DNA of 64,000 nt. Origin: Meandrina meandrites (taxonomy: Eukaryota > Cnidaria > Anthozoa > Scleractinia > Meandrinidae). Positions 46,601 to 57,663 of the stretch are shown piece after piece (positions within the stretch are counted from its first letter, which is position 1; every line of letters begins with the position of its first letter). The stretch is from contig OY855905.1 in NCBI GenBank assembly GCA_963693305.1, positions 24,727,937 to 24,791,936 of the forward strand. The letters run 5' to 3'. Both the position numbers and the translations under genes were made by a program. The notes below the pieces were generated by a model that made no database searches, had not been told where the DNA came from, and saw nothing but the letters and a program-made list of their open reading frames with translations.

Positions 46601-47188
46601 ACTGAAATCCGAGCCATAGCATCTCAAATGAAAGATCTTGAGGCATGATGTGCAAGACGCCCTGCTTTGATTTTTCCTCACAGTTTTTGCGCACAGGCCG
46701 CATTTGACCGTAGGTACTGCACAGGTTTCGTTCGACCGACCCAACGAGCAAGGATAGTTCTTCGCTGGTCCTGGGTTTTGCTGTATATCACCCGCTAAGA
46801 GCACAAAGTAGGTTGCAGAAAGAGTGATGTTAGCGAGCTTCAAACCGGCCATGCATTTTAAAGATGGAGGCAGGAGAGCGAAACGTGTAAACCGCCGAGT
46901 TGGGCCAGAATTTCGTGTTGGATAGTGTTTAACATCCAAGCTTTTCGCTACTACAATGCTGCAGACTTTTTTATCCAAACCACTGTTGCCATTTGGAGAG
47001 TTGAGGACAACGGTGAAAAGCAGCCAGGTCAGAAATATCACGGAGCAACGACGGACCGCCATATTGGCCGCCATATTTAACCACATAATCCGATATTGAT
47101 ATTGATAATGTAAGAGAATAAACTTAATTGTTATCCTTCGCTTACAATCCAATACGAAATGCTTACACCTGTCTAAGCACACATACAT
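43670..47188 (-). CDS. LINE endonuclease-reverse transcriptase polyprotein
   Basis: An uninterrupted frame of 1172 codons. The real start may be the Met at residue 35 (MWLNMAANMAV, position 47086). In order it has: a hydrophobic, signal-like segment (about 47-62); a 2A-like motif GDIQQNPGP (133-141); a Cys-rich PHD-like finger (about 163-203); an APE-type endonuclease (about 238-460) with HQN (Asn245), SETH (Glu273), GDIN and SDH; and a reverse transcriptase with FIDLTKAFD (about 811), GVPQGSILGP and YADD (902-905). Then follows a C-terminal region with GYLGVHLDP-like motifs that ends naturally. All catalytic motifs I can check are intact, so the element may still be mobile. The product would act as a ribonucleoprotein carrying out target-primed reverse transcription. 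Confidence 0.92.
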   Translation of the reverse strand: MYVCLDRCKHFVLDCKRRITIKFILLHYQYQYRIMWLNMAANMAVRRCSVIFLTWLLFTVVLNSPNGNSGLDKKVCSIVVAKSLDVKHYPTRNSGPTRRFTRFALLPPSLKCMAGLKLANITLSATYFVLLAGDIQQNPGPAKNYPCSLGRSNETCAVPTVKCGLCAKTVRKNQSRASCTSCLKIFHLRCYGSDFSESLCNLCYLSNSDGQDKSDQMRPEVLQQYDIPDLNEFSSRKGLKILHQNIRGLLTNKHSICQILDGLKNLHILSLSETHLSADDEVQAQIEGYAYIGKARTSGQGGGVGVYIPSSVPYQRRTDLEADDIECIWIEILYPKTKSFLIGIIYRPPDSSKHLCADFNCKFESMLSTVSSEDKECILTGDINCNYLVPADHKEIKSILASVGLKQLISTPTRITRESKTLIDIICSNEPEKINHVKVIPAGLSDHELICCSRKVNNVKHHPRIITCRNFANYDAKLFCEELNSMNFVQVFSSSCVNTAWSVLKNILQQCIDKHAPLIEKKVKGRLCPWLTQEVKREMNLRKARRTNCELDWSSYKRQRNRVTGLIKKCKSKYHQDILRDSADSPDKFWCAIKKLYPTKLPSEQGSAFQINGTKSTDKKFISNGFCDFFTNAAINLKRKSFLLRDFVWCKNGTKPPLSKEKFLFRAVKEADILRELKKLKRKKATGLDNLPPGLLKDAAEVITKPLTFIINLSLATGVVPTDWKVAKVIPLFKSGSTAEIDNYRPISILPTLSKILERAVYKQVVTHLDRNGLISEHQFGFRSNRSTELAVTLFTDLIRKEADGGKATGAVFIDLTKAFDTISHSVLLEKLSCYGIQDNELNWFTDYLFLRKQLVQFKGVLSEPNPVFTGVPQGSILGPLLFLIHFNDVHQPLRYSKIITYADDTVIFTSSKDLDAIQHNLGEDIKSLADWFRDNELVINLKKGKTEVMLFGTAKRLNCFDGKELNLTVNGCRINTTTTYKYLGVHLDPTLNLDTHFLKTYKKAAGRVNLLRRIRSNIDVFSAERIYRTMIMPIFTYCGQSTLGWSETRKRKIRDLEQRSHRTILPNPTCLTCVLRLPTVENTLMRKACNFVFDCLQGNVCTPFKNYFNFLTHNRDTRNCRATVVLPKVKLEFARKSFYFSGANIFNSLPLKTRQTSSRVLFRQSLNELFL
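46766..46792 (-). other. 2A-like ribosome-skipping motif in the LINE frame
   Basis: The coding sequence for GDIQQNPGP, preceded by a hydrophobic stretch (ATYFVLLA). It fits the D-x-E-x-NPGP consensus except that Gln replaces the usual Glu. APE-type LINEs of several animals are known to carry 2A sequences N-terminal to the endonuclease. If active, translation would yield a separate N-terminal peptide of roughly 105-140 residues, depending on the start codon. Confidence 0.7.
47055..47078 (-). promoter_or_regulatory. Paired YY1-like motifs at the LINE start
   Basis: The minus strand carries AAATATGGCGGC directly followed by AATATGGCGGT. Both match the AANATGGCGGC core of YY1 sites, and the ATGs are the in-frame Met codons of MAANMAV. 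Human L1 uses a YY1 site near its transcription start. The role here is inference. Confidence 0.4.
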
Positions 47189-47220
47189 GTCTATAAATAT
47201 GGAACATGTGACAGTTCTGT

Positions 47221-48068
47221 TTGAACCTTTTCAAATTCCATTTAGCAGTCGAATACAGAATAATAATAAAACAGTTGAAACCAATACATTTTCTCATCAG
47301 CACATTTTTTCTTTTTCTGTGCTATCGCATTGTTTCTTATCTGAATTGTTTTGATATTTTATATTCTGAACAGTCCTTTAAAACATATCGTAAAAGGAAG
47401 AAAATTATTTATTACTGCCGCAGTGTGTGAGCCTGAAGCGAGCGGACGAGGCAGCTCTCCAATCGGCAAAAAAAACACACAAATCAGTTTTCTTGCGTAC
47501 GGAATTGTGATAATGCGCGAATGGAATATTTAAGATGCGCAGTTGACCACCATGTGCTTTTTCTTTACATTGTTTTACAGAGGTGTGTTCTTCGGTATGT
47601 AAATTGCTCTTTTTTCGCTTCTAGCTGTTTTTTAAGCTTCTGTTATTCTTTATTAACTTCGCTACAAATATGACTTCTTGTAATAATGAAATCTGACCAT
47701 TTAAATTTTCCATTTCTTCACCGTTCCAAGCAGACAAAGTATTACAGTTCCTAAGGTTACTGTTGGCATACTTCTATACCTTTCTTCCCTTTAGCAGCAT
47801 TTCTACCATTTAGGTATACTAGTATAAAGCTATTTATAGCCTCACTGAAGTCAATGTTCTCCCTACGCTGTTGGCATTCCTCCCGCCAGGATACAGTGTT
47901 GTACTTTAAAGCTTCCGGTTTCCACCTGTAATCAACCCAACTGAAGCCCAAGTCGGATTTCAAGATGATAAACCTTACGAAATTCTAGTAACTATACTGA
48001 AACTGAATTTTGCAGAGCGCTTTTCAAACATAACTGACTTTAAAGCGGACGCAGTAGAGCCATGTTCA
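47221..48068. other. Intergenic, no gene seen
   Basis: AT-rich sequence between the LINE 5' end and the 3' end of the 48.1 kb receptor. It has only short, unconvincing open frames. Confidence 0.55.
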
Positions 48069-49019
48069 TTATTTTCCCTCGTCATTTGTCTGCGGTGTAA
48101 CTCTCGCAACTCGTACAGAAGTCTGACACATCGCGTAGCGGAATAAACGTTGAAGAAAAGGCTTTAATTTTTCTCCATAAATCCCGTACAGTATCGGGTC
48201 TAATACCGTGTTCGAGAGAATTAAAAGTTGGGACGCTCTCCAGACGTACCCTTCATCCATGACGTGGAAGTACATCAGCGCACGAACAATTGTGAATGGT
48301 GACCAGCATATTGCAAACGCCATAGTGAGGGCTACTAGTGGCTTAACGGCCTTTAGATGCCGTTTGGAGTGCGTTGTCGTGAAAACGTTTTGCGTTGGAA
48401 AAATGTTCGATCGTAAAGTTAGGAAAATGGTACTCTGGGCATAAATCATATAAATTAGAGGAACGAAGAAAAAGCAAACAGCATGAATACCGTAATAAAC
48501 CTGTCGTCCTAAATCTCCAAATGCATTGTTTGCGCACAACACCGTACCACTGTTATCTGTTCGGGATTGGTAGGCATAAAGCAAAGGCGAAGCAGCGACA
48601 ACGCTCAGTACCCATGACGAGATCAGCTTTCGATAGATACGTTTCTGGGTACTTAACCTTACAGTGAAAGGATCAACCACAGCCTTGAGACGCTCAAAGC
48701 TTATGAGAACAAGAGTAGTCATGGAAACTGTGTAGCAGGCTTCGATGGAAAAACTTTGCAGCTTGCAGGAGAGCTGACCGCCAACCCAGGTCCAAATGTA
48801 ACTAATCAAGTCAAATGTAGACAACAAAGCAAATGTTAAGTCAGCGATAGCTAAGTTGGCGATAAACCATTTGAGAGAGCACGGTCGTCTTTTTATTGTT
48901 CTGTAGCAAACAGAAAGAACAAAAACGTTTCCCAATGTTGACAAAAGTAACACAAGAGAGTAGTACGTTACGCCGAATACGACTAATGGTATTGCTAGAA
49001 CTTCTTCGTTTGTTGCCAT
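48069..49019 (-). CDS. Class A GPCR, orphan (SFERLKA subfamily)
   Basis: Intact single-exon receptor of 316 residues. It has LGN with Asn31, NLAIADL with Asp60, Cys85 and Cys162 for the disulfide, FERLK at 108-112, CWSPF (238-242) and DPILYG (274-279). Helix 8 (KLKPFLQRLFRYAMC) ends at Cys298. The tail is short and carries an acidic end (NDEGK). Loop 3 (THSKRHLKAVKPLVAL) is shared with the 39.7 kb gene, so these two are sisters, separated now by the LINE insertion. The start MATNEEV fits the paralog alignment. The ligand is unknown. Confidence 0.92.
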   Translation of the reverse strand: MATNEEVLAIPLVVFGVTYYSLVLLLSTLGNVFVLSVCYRTIKRRPCSLKWFIANLAIADLTFALLSTFDLISYIWTWVGGQLSCKLQSFSIEACYTVSMTTLVLISFERLKAVVDPFTVRLSTQKRIYRKLISSWVLSVVAASPLLYAYQSRTDNSGTVLCANNAFGDLGRQVYYGIHAVCFFFVPLIYMIYAQSTIFLTLRSNIFPTQNVFTTTHSKRHLKAVKPLVALTMAFAICWSPFTIVRALMYFHVMDEGYVWRASQLLILSNTVLDPILYGIYGEKLKPFLQRLFRYAMCQTSVRVARVTPQTNDEGK

Positions 49020-50059
49020 GGTGTGTTTTCTTTTTTAAGAGTCGCTAAGCACTTTTCACGTTTCCGTAAGGAACTTACTATTCTTCTTGTCGTTGTCCGC
49101 AGTTTCTTGTCTCTGCACAAAACGTCTGAGGCAGCGTTATTTGTCCTTTCTGCATTTGGCAGCTGCTTTGAAATGGCCTATGAAAGAAAACTGTTATTAA
49201 GAATTATTCAAACCGTCACTGCAGTTATACAATATGTATGAATAGGGATAAATATTTCCTGGTAATCTCACTATGCGATAGAATAATATTATGGCTCATG
49301 TGATAACAAAATAAGACGTAAATTAGTTACATACCCGGGGATATACATTAAGAAAGTCTTATACGACGACATAATAGTTGCCAGCGATATTACAATGAGA
49401 ACGCGACAGCTGCCGTGGTATGAAGACTGATAAGGGTTTATAACGCATGAACGTTAGCAGTAAATATTACTGCGACGCATTAGAAATGTTGCAATAGAAT
49501 ACGTTGTAGTAGTCTTGTCTCCGTCGGCGAAGACAAGCGATAGCCGGAAATACGACTGCGTTTGTAAGCCAACGATTCAGCAGTAATTCGAACAGCTGGT
49601 ATATACAGCATTTTCGTGGTTAAGCGCCCCTCCTCCAAACAAGCGACGCTATAAAATTGATAAATTTACAAAAATCCAACCCATCTTTAAAATAGCAGTC
49701 AGAATTAATAAGTAAGAGGAGGGAAAGTAAATGCAGTCTTCATGCCAGAAATAAAGTTGTGGAGTTGATGTAGCTTATTTATTATAATTTATCATAGAGA
49801 TTGGTAAGGGAAAAGTTGAAATTTGAATTAAGCGCCCCGGGCGTTTCGTGGACTAAATACGATGAGCCAACAAACCTACATTATGTAACGAGAAATAGAT
49901 AAGTGACATTTTCACTTGTGTATTGGCATAAGGCCCTGTAAAAGATGCACTTATATTTTGAGCTAGAAACCTAAAACGTCGACGACCTGTTTGCTAACTA
50001 CATTTTGCGCAACTGAATCAGTAACTGATGCTGATCAAAGCAAACCGAATTGACTTAAA

Positions 50060-51150
50060 GATGGTTGTTAAGGACTTTCCCACACTTTTGTCTAAGATAA
50101 ATATCGACTTCCGCACACATTTATTTGTAACATTACTGTCACCTGCAATATTATTCGTTTCCAGGGTTGTGATCCAAGTAAATGGTACAGCGGTGATATG
50201 AACTAAACTGCAGACTGAATCTGCGAGAAATCGTTATCTACCGACGAAGAAAAATAATCATTATGTTAATTACTCTGAGCAATATGGATATATTAAGTGA
50301 GAATGGTATCGTGGAGGTTGAACTGAAAAGAAAAGTCGCGGTCGGTGTAAGGACTGTAAGTAAAGATTAATTTTACAATAATACATTTTTACATTTTGCT
50401 ACATCCTAGGATGTACCGTGTAAGCGGTTCCAAGAAGGATTTCCACTTCAAGACTTGGTATGTTGAGCATAGTAGCGGTTTCAAAGCTCGAAAACAGAAA
50501 AGAAAATAAAGGTTCCCTCATTTTGAATTGGGTTAATGTTTGAGGTTCTCACCCACGTAGCTTGGTCCACACGTTAATTTCTGCAGGGCTTAGCTTTTAC
50601 CTGCGGCGTCGGCCAGTCGAATTTCTTCTAAAAGCCTATAGTTAAAAGTTAACATAATTGCTGAGGACATTGTTTCATATTTTTGGTAAAATGTTAGTGG
50701 TTTGCACCCAAGTGGCCTGGTTCGCACATAAATTGAGATTTTTACAGACTTTACGCGTCGGTTAGTCCAATTGTTATTCTAAAAGCCCAGTTGAAAGTGA
50801 AAATAATTGTTCTATTCTTTTGGCGGGTAAATGTTCTTGGTTTGCAACCGAGTTTCTTGGTTCACACGTTAATTAACATTATTTTTTTAAAAAGAGATCA
50901 GCTTTTTACCTAAATGACAGCGTCGGTAGTCCAATATTTCTTTTAAAGGACTTTCGTACAGAATATTTAAATTCCAAGATAAAATATCGACCTCCGCGCA
51001 CTTTAATATACCACTATATTTAATATCTGCAAAAGTTAAAAAATACTTATTAATAAACCATGAGCAATATTCATGCATTAAGTGAGAATGGTATCGTGGG
51101 AGGTTGGATTGAAAAGAAATTGCGTAGCGCTTATAAAAGATCAATTTTAA
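50060..51150. repeat. Diverged local duplications
   Basis: Two overlapping patterns. First, 50067-50375 resembles 50944-51150 (shared blocks include ATCGAC(T/C)TCCGC and AAGTGAGAATGGTATCGTGG). Second, a degenerate repeat of about 140 bp occurs three times between 50550 and 50950, with words such as TTGGT(C/T)CACACGTTAATT, GCGTCGG(C/T)(C/T)AGTC and TTCTAAAAGCC. Non-coding. Confidence 0.6.
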
Positions 51151-52374
51151 CTACTTTCACGCGACGTGTTACGGAAAAAGGATAACAATTCCCAATTTGT
51201 CAGGGGGAAAACGCTCCTGACCGTACGTGTTTTGCATGCAATGCTCTTTAAAAGTTTCTTGATGTGAGCGAAATTGATTTCAATATTAATTGCAATAATA
51301 TAAAAAGAATAATTACTCCCTCCCTGACTGTTATTATAACGAGGATATCATAGTCACGTGTAGAGACTGCTATGTGATAATCATTGTTATGTAATCATGT
51401 CAGCTCAGGCACGCGGATAGAGATTATAATTTATTGTGGGATTATAATGCATTAAGCTCCCCACCTTTTTTTTACTCTGGATTTTTCAGTGGATGATATT
51501 TTTGTTTTCATGAACCCCACATCGTCAATTTATTTTCTGAGGCAAACAATTTGTAATGCGCAAAAAAGACACTCAATTGCTTAATAATCGGTTTGGGACC
51601 TCAGCAGTTTATACTCCAACGAAAACTGTGAAGCGCCAGTGTTTGTGTTATTACTTCAAGACTTGTTTAAATATATGGTCCCAAATACGTTTAAAAACGA
51701 AAAGCATAAACGAGCAAGACATGCGCACCTGAGGAGCAAAACTTATTTTTTCTTTCTTTTTTCTTCTTCTTTTATTTAGCAGTAATGTAACTCATTAACT
51801 TTAATGATACGCTGATGGGACTTAGCCTTAATGAAAACCAACATTTATCGATTGTTCAAAGTACGATTAAGCCAATCCACTGAACTTTGATTTCAGGCAT
51901 AACTTTGCCATGAGGTTCGGCTTTCCAAAAACCCAGCCCTGGGCATTGATTCTGTACATATTTTGATATCGTGCATGCCACATCATGATGTTTAGTTCTA
52001 TTGGTTGTAATTAATAACCAAACAACGAAATCCAATTTTTCCATCAATAGAGTAACTTCAATTCTTACCTTGGTGTTGAGATTCGGATTTAACGATTCTG
52101 AAAATGACCGGTTAAGCAATGATGGTGGTGATGATTGTCTTATTTGTCGTGAATTTCAACACGAAGGTTTACCAAAAATCAATGCCGTTCTCGAGTTATA
52201 AGTTGAAAAGCCAGGATAACGGATGTTAAAACCGGAACACAATCCGCCAACAACATCTGCATTAACGAGAACCTTCTCTTTAGAAACACTAACGTGGTCT
52301 TCCTTCGGCCGGCTATTGATCTGACCAGTTTCTGGAAATGTCTATAAATGATCCGGATTCATTTAGTAGGGTAA

Positions 52375-52443
52375 AGAAAGTGAAGTCTGCATTCGAGCCT
52401 AGTGGCTCATCAGGCCAGAGCTTATCCCAGTTTCCATATGACA
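52375..52443 (+). repeat. Dispersed repeat fragment, related to 397-563
   Basis: It reads AAGTCTGCATTCGAGCC, a GGCTCATCAGG block and GAGCTTATCCCAGTTTCC, matching the complement of the insert in the minisatellite at the left edge. A short piece of the same dispersed element. Confidence 0.6.
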
Positions 52444-53261
52444 CATCGATATCCCCCATCCTCAGCGTTAATGAAAAGAGATTCTATCGATCTCTTTTAC
52501 TTTTGACAGAAACAGAGCAGTAATCGTAATTTTTGTATAGAAAATAACTGCCAGCGCCCGATTACAACTCTAAATATTTGCTACGGATATGATGGAGGAC
52601 AGCAAATAAAATCAAAAGGCTCTATGGCCCTACGACTGTTTTGCATCTGGTGAATGACGTCATCGGTCATAAAAGCATGAAATTCGATTTGTGTGCTGTT
52701 GCCATGAGATGGGAGATACAGTCAGTCTCGATCAGTCACGAAACTTCCATAGCTTTTTCATTGAAAAATTCTTTGTCTGTGTCCCTTTTGATTTCTGAAT
52801 TAAACTTTTCTAATAAAGGCAAAGTGAAAATTCGAGTCTTGCTTAACACAAAGGCTAAGTTTATTTTCGCAAACAGCTTAAAAAATGCCCGCTTTACTGG
52901 AATATATTCGTCCTGTGCAAGTTTATGGTCGCGAACGTGGGCTTTAATTATTCATTTCAACTTGATTCGATTAAACTTTCGATCAATGACGCAAATTCGC
53001 GTGTGCAATATTTAGCCTCATTTCCTAAAATTAATGAGCAATAAAAAAAATGCAGGGCAAGGAACATGTTTTTGGCGTCCTTTCGTGACTCTAAACAGAC
53101 CGTAAACTTCCCTGTTTTTAATTGAAACTAATAGTACGTGTTGGCTGGGCTTCCGTTTTCTTTCATAGCAAAACACCATGCTCGGTGGAAACGGCATGCA
53201 CTGTGTAACCCAGCTTCCATGAGTTTCACTGCAGTATAAAAAGTTATGAAAATAATACTTA

Positions 53262-53735
53262 GGATGCATTCGATTGAGCAAACAAAAGGTTTAATGAGCA
53301 GGAAAATAGTTGTGCACGTGCTTGGCAAATTTTATGCCGTCTTTTGGAAAACAACAACGCAAAATGATTAAATTCTGCGTATTTTGAACCAGTCCGCTAA
53401 TTTTTCGATTTTTTGTTTGGAAAGACGTCAGCTTTGTTTCGATTTCACAATCGAATGCATTTTAGTGCTTTGGTTCGCTATTCTAGATTACACACTCATT
53501 GTTGGCGATCATAGACTTCTTTTACGAGAACAGCTTTACAAATCGTTTTTTCGGATTTCCTAAAAAAACGCAAAATAACTAATCCATGAAATCCACGTTT
53601 GGATTTTTTAATTGAGATCCAAGTCGGAGAAGGATTTCGGTTTGTCGCAATCCGTTTTTGGATTTTGTGTTTTATTGGGAAATCCGAAATGCGGATTTCA
53701 AAATCCAAATCCTGATTTCCCAATCGAATGCACCC
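53262..53735. repeat. Possible inverted-repeat element
   Basis: GGATGCATTCGATTG at 53262 and CAATCGAATGCACCC at 53722 are inverted, and a related CAATCGAATGCA occurs at 53450. The inner part from 53530 is built from alternating GGATTT and AAATCC words that could fold on themselves. No target duplication was fixed, and the class is unknown. Confidence 0.4.
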
Positions 53736-55199
53736 GTAGACTGATTGGGAAAATATTCTCAGAATGCTTATGCACTGATCAGCGGAATTAGAAGCTAACG
53801 TCTACGACCCTTCGACCAATGACCAACCAACTAACCAACGGTGTGAGTGAATTCGCCTGTTTAGTATTCTATAAAAAAAGACAGTCGAGAAAAGAACTGG
53901 TACTGACTTTTTAATGAAAATACCGAAAGGCCAAGACTCCAAATTGTTGATGAGTGTACCGTCATGAATTACGTGTTTTCCAATACGAAATTCATTTCAG
54001 CTCGAGTGCCACTTCATTCTACTATCATTAACCTTATACAATATTGAGAAATTGATTTGCAGCTTTGCATTTGAGGTGTTTGAGGTGTCTCATGTCTGAT
54101 GAGCAGGTATTGCATCTGGGCCTGTAAATTGAAAAACGAAACTCCCCATTTTTTTCACCGTGGAAAGACTTGATCTACTAAATTTCTGCTGGTTACGACG
54201 CTGAATTTAAATTGCGTATTACATTTCCTGAAAACATCCCATTGTGTATTTCTTTTTCAAAGAAATTAACATATTTATTGAAAACTGAGTTAATTTCAGA
54301 TTTTTTCAGCTGTTTTGTTTTTCTAAACGCTTCTTAAAATTATCCTTCGGAAAAACTATTCAAAGAACGGCTTTGCAGTATATATTTTTTTATCTCTCGA
54401 GGTTTATTAATTCCTTTGGCTGGAAAATAGGCTCAATTCCGCTTCACGACTGTATGTTTTAGAGTATTGTAGGCTCAAAAAGCATGCAGACAGAGAACAA
54501 TACGGTGCCTTCATTTTTCTGTAAACATTCTAGATTTGTATCAAAGTATCTTCGTTCACACTTAAGATTTTTACAAAGTTCGACTCTCACCTTGAGCCGT
54601 CGCTAAATCCAATCTTCAGTTTCAAATTATCTCAGTGACTGCAAACAGTACAACCTTTAAAATGCAACGTCCTTTTTCTGTGTTAAAAACCGCAAAAGCC
54701 GTGGGTGGGAAGGAAGTTTAGTTTCATAAGTTAAGCGTTTTGGTGTTTAGAAATAGACAATCAGAAACCTCCTGGGTTTTATGTTTACATAACAACTATA
54801 ATTTCTTTCTGCTCTGGATAAAGATCAACTGAATGACAGCTTTACGTATAAGTGTGAAAAATAACTCTCAACTGTTGTTCCTATTGCACAGTCTCGAATT
54901 GTATTGGCAGCATTTCAAGTGTAAAAAATTGAAATTAACTCCGACTATGAAGGCATATGCAAATTGGATACACACAGGTGTTAACTTTTCCGAGTTAAAA
55001 GAAAAACTTTTCACTGTTGCTTTTCCGCGTCTAAACTCACCCTTTCCAATTTAGTATGGTTTCAAATCTAAAGGTGATTTTCCATCATTACACTCCTGTC
55101 TTTTATTGCTAAACTTCAACATAAAAGACATGATATTCATGATTATGACTTTAGGAAGAAGAACAAAATATTTTTATGGATAGGGTTAAATTAGAATCG

Positions 55200-55433
55200 A
55201 CTAAAAGAGCTTTTCTTAATAATTGTTTATGATTCTAGTTCTAGTCCTTTTATTGCTTTTTTATACATCTAGTTTTAGATCTCTCATATAGATTTTTAAT
55301 TTTTTGAATATTTTATTTTATTAACTATTCATTGATTTATTTTTTACCGCAGGACCCATATTGATAACAGTTTTTATAACTGAAATGGTCATCCTGCATA
55401 AATATGTTTATTTATTATTATCATAACTAGTGT
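55200..55433 (+). mobile_element. LINE 3' end remnant
   Basis: The sequence ends with GCAGGACCCATATTGATAACAG, then TGAAATGGTCATCCTGCATAAATATG and a (TTATTA) tail at about 55415-55430. The order of blocks matches the 3' end of the LINE at 43.5 kb read on its own strand. It is non-coding, 5'-truncated and diverged. The left limit is approximate. Confidence 0.6.
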
Positions 55434-57663
55434 TTTGATTGAACGCGAATAAACAAATAGTTGGGATTTAATTATCAGGAAACTGTGCTGTTTGAAATTA
55501 CAGTTTAGGAGGACTGCGTCGCCTTGAATTTTCGAAATAAGTGTGTGCTATATTTTTTTCTTATCGAAAAGTGAAATATTCGCAGATAAAAAAAATCGTT
55601 GTGCGAGTAACGAAATTAATCGTCTGTTCGGTTTTACTTTATTTTATTTTTACTCGTGAATGCGCTTGCGCAATGAACGAGTATAGTGGGGAAGTTTAGC
55701 CTTCCATCCTTCCATCCTTCCATCGATGTGTTGTTAACATTATGCAAATTAGGTATGCTCACGGGCGCTTTCTAAATGTCTTTTCCCTCGGCTGTGAATA
55801 AAAATACAGCTTTACAAAGGTATCTCTCTCCAATATCACTGTTTCCTAAGTTGTCTCGCTATCCCTATAATGAATATTTCCCATCGATACTATGCTGTTC
55901 AAAGGAACTTTAGGAACGATTCAAATACATCTAACGCATTCACGAGTGGCTCATAGACCCCTTTGATTTTAAGTGTGGGCGGTCAAATCTTTGCTTTCCG
56001 CATGAATGTTAAATAGGATCAGAATAAAGTGGCTGCTGACTGGCCATAGTCGCAACTATAGATACTAATTGCCGATTGGGCACAAATTTATACGGCAAGT
56101 TTTCGTGTCTGAAAAAATATGATGGCTTTTTTTTCAGTCACTTTATTGCAACTTTCGGTGCTATACTTCCTTACGGCCAACGTTCCATAAGTTATGATGC
56201 CAAGGTTATTAATATGCTATACTTTGATAGCAGTGACAAAGAAGTTCCATTATATAATAAACTTTTGTTTGAAAACGTAACGATAAATTGTTAAAATAAA
56301 ACACAGCAAGTCGTTATTATAAAGGCAACGAGGATAGATTTGATTATAAACATTGTCTGCTTCAGTTTGAAAATTATTTTCATCTCTTATAAGTAGCAAC
56401 TGTTAGCTTGTTTTTTTTCTGACGGATTTATATTCATTTCGAATGATATAAATGACAGAAAAACCTTCTAAGTTTACTTTTGCAGTCGAAATTAAAGAAA
56501 AAAGCAAGAACCTAGACATGTGATTGAGGTGATTCTTGGTAGGCAAACTTATTGCTGTTTTCACGTAATGTAGATTTTAATTCAAATTCTTAACGGTTTA
56601 TAAAAATGTTGTAAATTCTTGAAGTTACAATAAGAGCTGAAGACAAACACAAAGATTTTATCGTACTTAGTTTTTTCATGTTAAATGTCTCAGAAACGAA
56701 ATCTTACCGGAAAAATACTATCTCCTTTAACATATTTAATGAAACTGCACCAAGGTTTAGTGTCGTTTCCGTCTAATTAATCCTAGAGCAACACGCAACA
56801 ATGTATTTCCGCTAGTCCCTGCCTCCAATTATTTATTTTTTTACTAACGATTTTATCCCAGCTGTTTCTTTTAAAAATGTTTAAAGCAATTAAAATAGAT
56901 GCTTGCACCAGGTCCCTATAAACATTGTTGAAATGCTGTCGAATTCAGAATAACACTTTCAAAGGCTGTTCTAATCTGCTACGACCTCTAGATTGAAGAG
57001 CTATTTTTTATTTTGATTTTATTTTTAAGCCTGTCATCTAATTCACTAATTGAAGTCGTCTGTCGCAAACCAATGTGTCATAATTTTCCGTGGTCGTTAG
57101 CTTAGAATACACTGAATGCAATATCGCAATTATGCCCCATTGACATTTCGTTTGCAGGTCGGGAGTTGCTGTTAATTGTCACAGCGCTCTAGTCATTAGC
57201 TATAGACATTTTAATTAGAGAAAAAGAATAACGTTCGTGTTATATACTGATAGAAAGAAGTGTTCTCTGACAAAACTATTAATTCCTTTTTTGAACATGT
57301 ATATTTTGGTTTTATGTCAATTCTCGCAAACCGTTTGTAAATCATGAATTCCTTTTTCCGACAAATAGAAATTTCAGTGGTCCTGCATGGAGCTGTTATC
57401 CAAAGTTTTCAGTAATGATTATAACTAACATAATTCATTAACGGAACGTTTTTATCTGATTATTGTCGCCATTAAGTCTACACTTTTTTCTATTGTATGG
57501 CACCTACTTAACGTTACCAGTTCGAAATTTAATTGGTAATAATTAGTTGTTTGAAAAAAATAATTAGATGTTAGAAACTTTAACCTCGTTAAGCAAGATC
57601 AAAGTTAGCCTAACTGTAAAGGTTCATGTTTGGCACACGTATACCTCAGCAGTACTTCATATT

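Larger units (their letters stand above)
43479..47220 (-). mobile_element. CR1/L2-type non-LTR retrotransposon, apparently full length
   Basis: A minus-strand LINE with one long open frame, a short 3' region with TGATAACAG and a CCTGTTT block, and a terminal (TTA)n tail at 43482-43511. Single-frame PHD-endonuclease-reverse transcriptase organisation and the trinucleotide tail fit the CR1/L2/Rex1 group. The 5' edge near 47220 is estimated, and no target duplication could be fixed. The absence of stop codons or frameshifts suggests recent insertion. Confidence 0.85.
49020..57567. other. Long intergenic region, repeats only
   Basis: About 8.5 kb in which I find no supportable gene. It contains diverged segmental duplications (50060-51150), a dispersed repeat piece (52375-52443), a block with alternating GGATTT / AAATCC words (53530-53735) and a LINE 3' remnant (about 55200-55433). 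The open frame of 124 codons at 52641 resembles nothing I know. Confidence 0.5.

Noticed and set aside
52641..53015. A 124-codon frame
   Set aside because: No signal peptide, domain or conserved motif could be recognised, and nothing in the context supports a gene.
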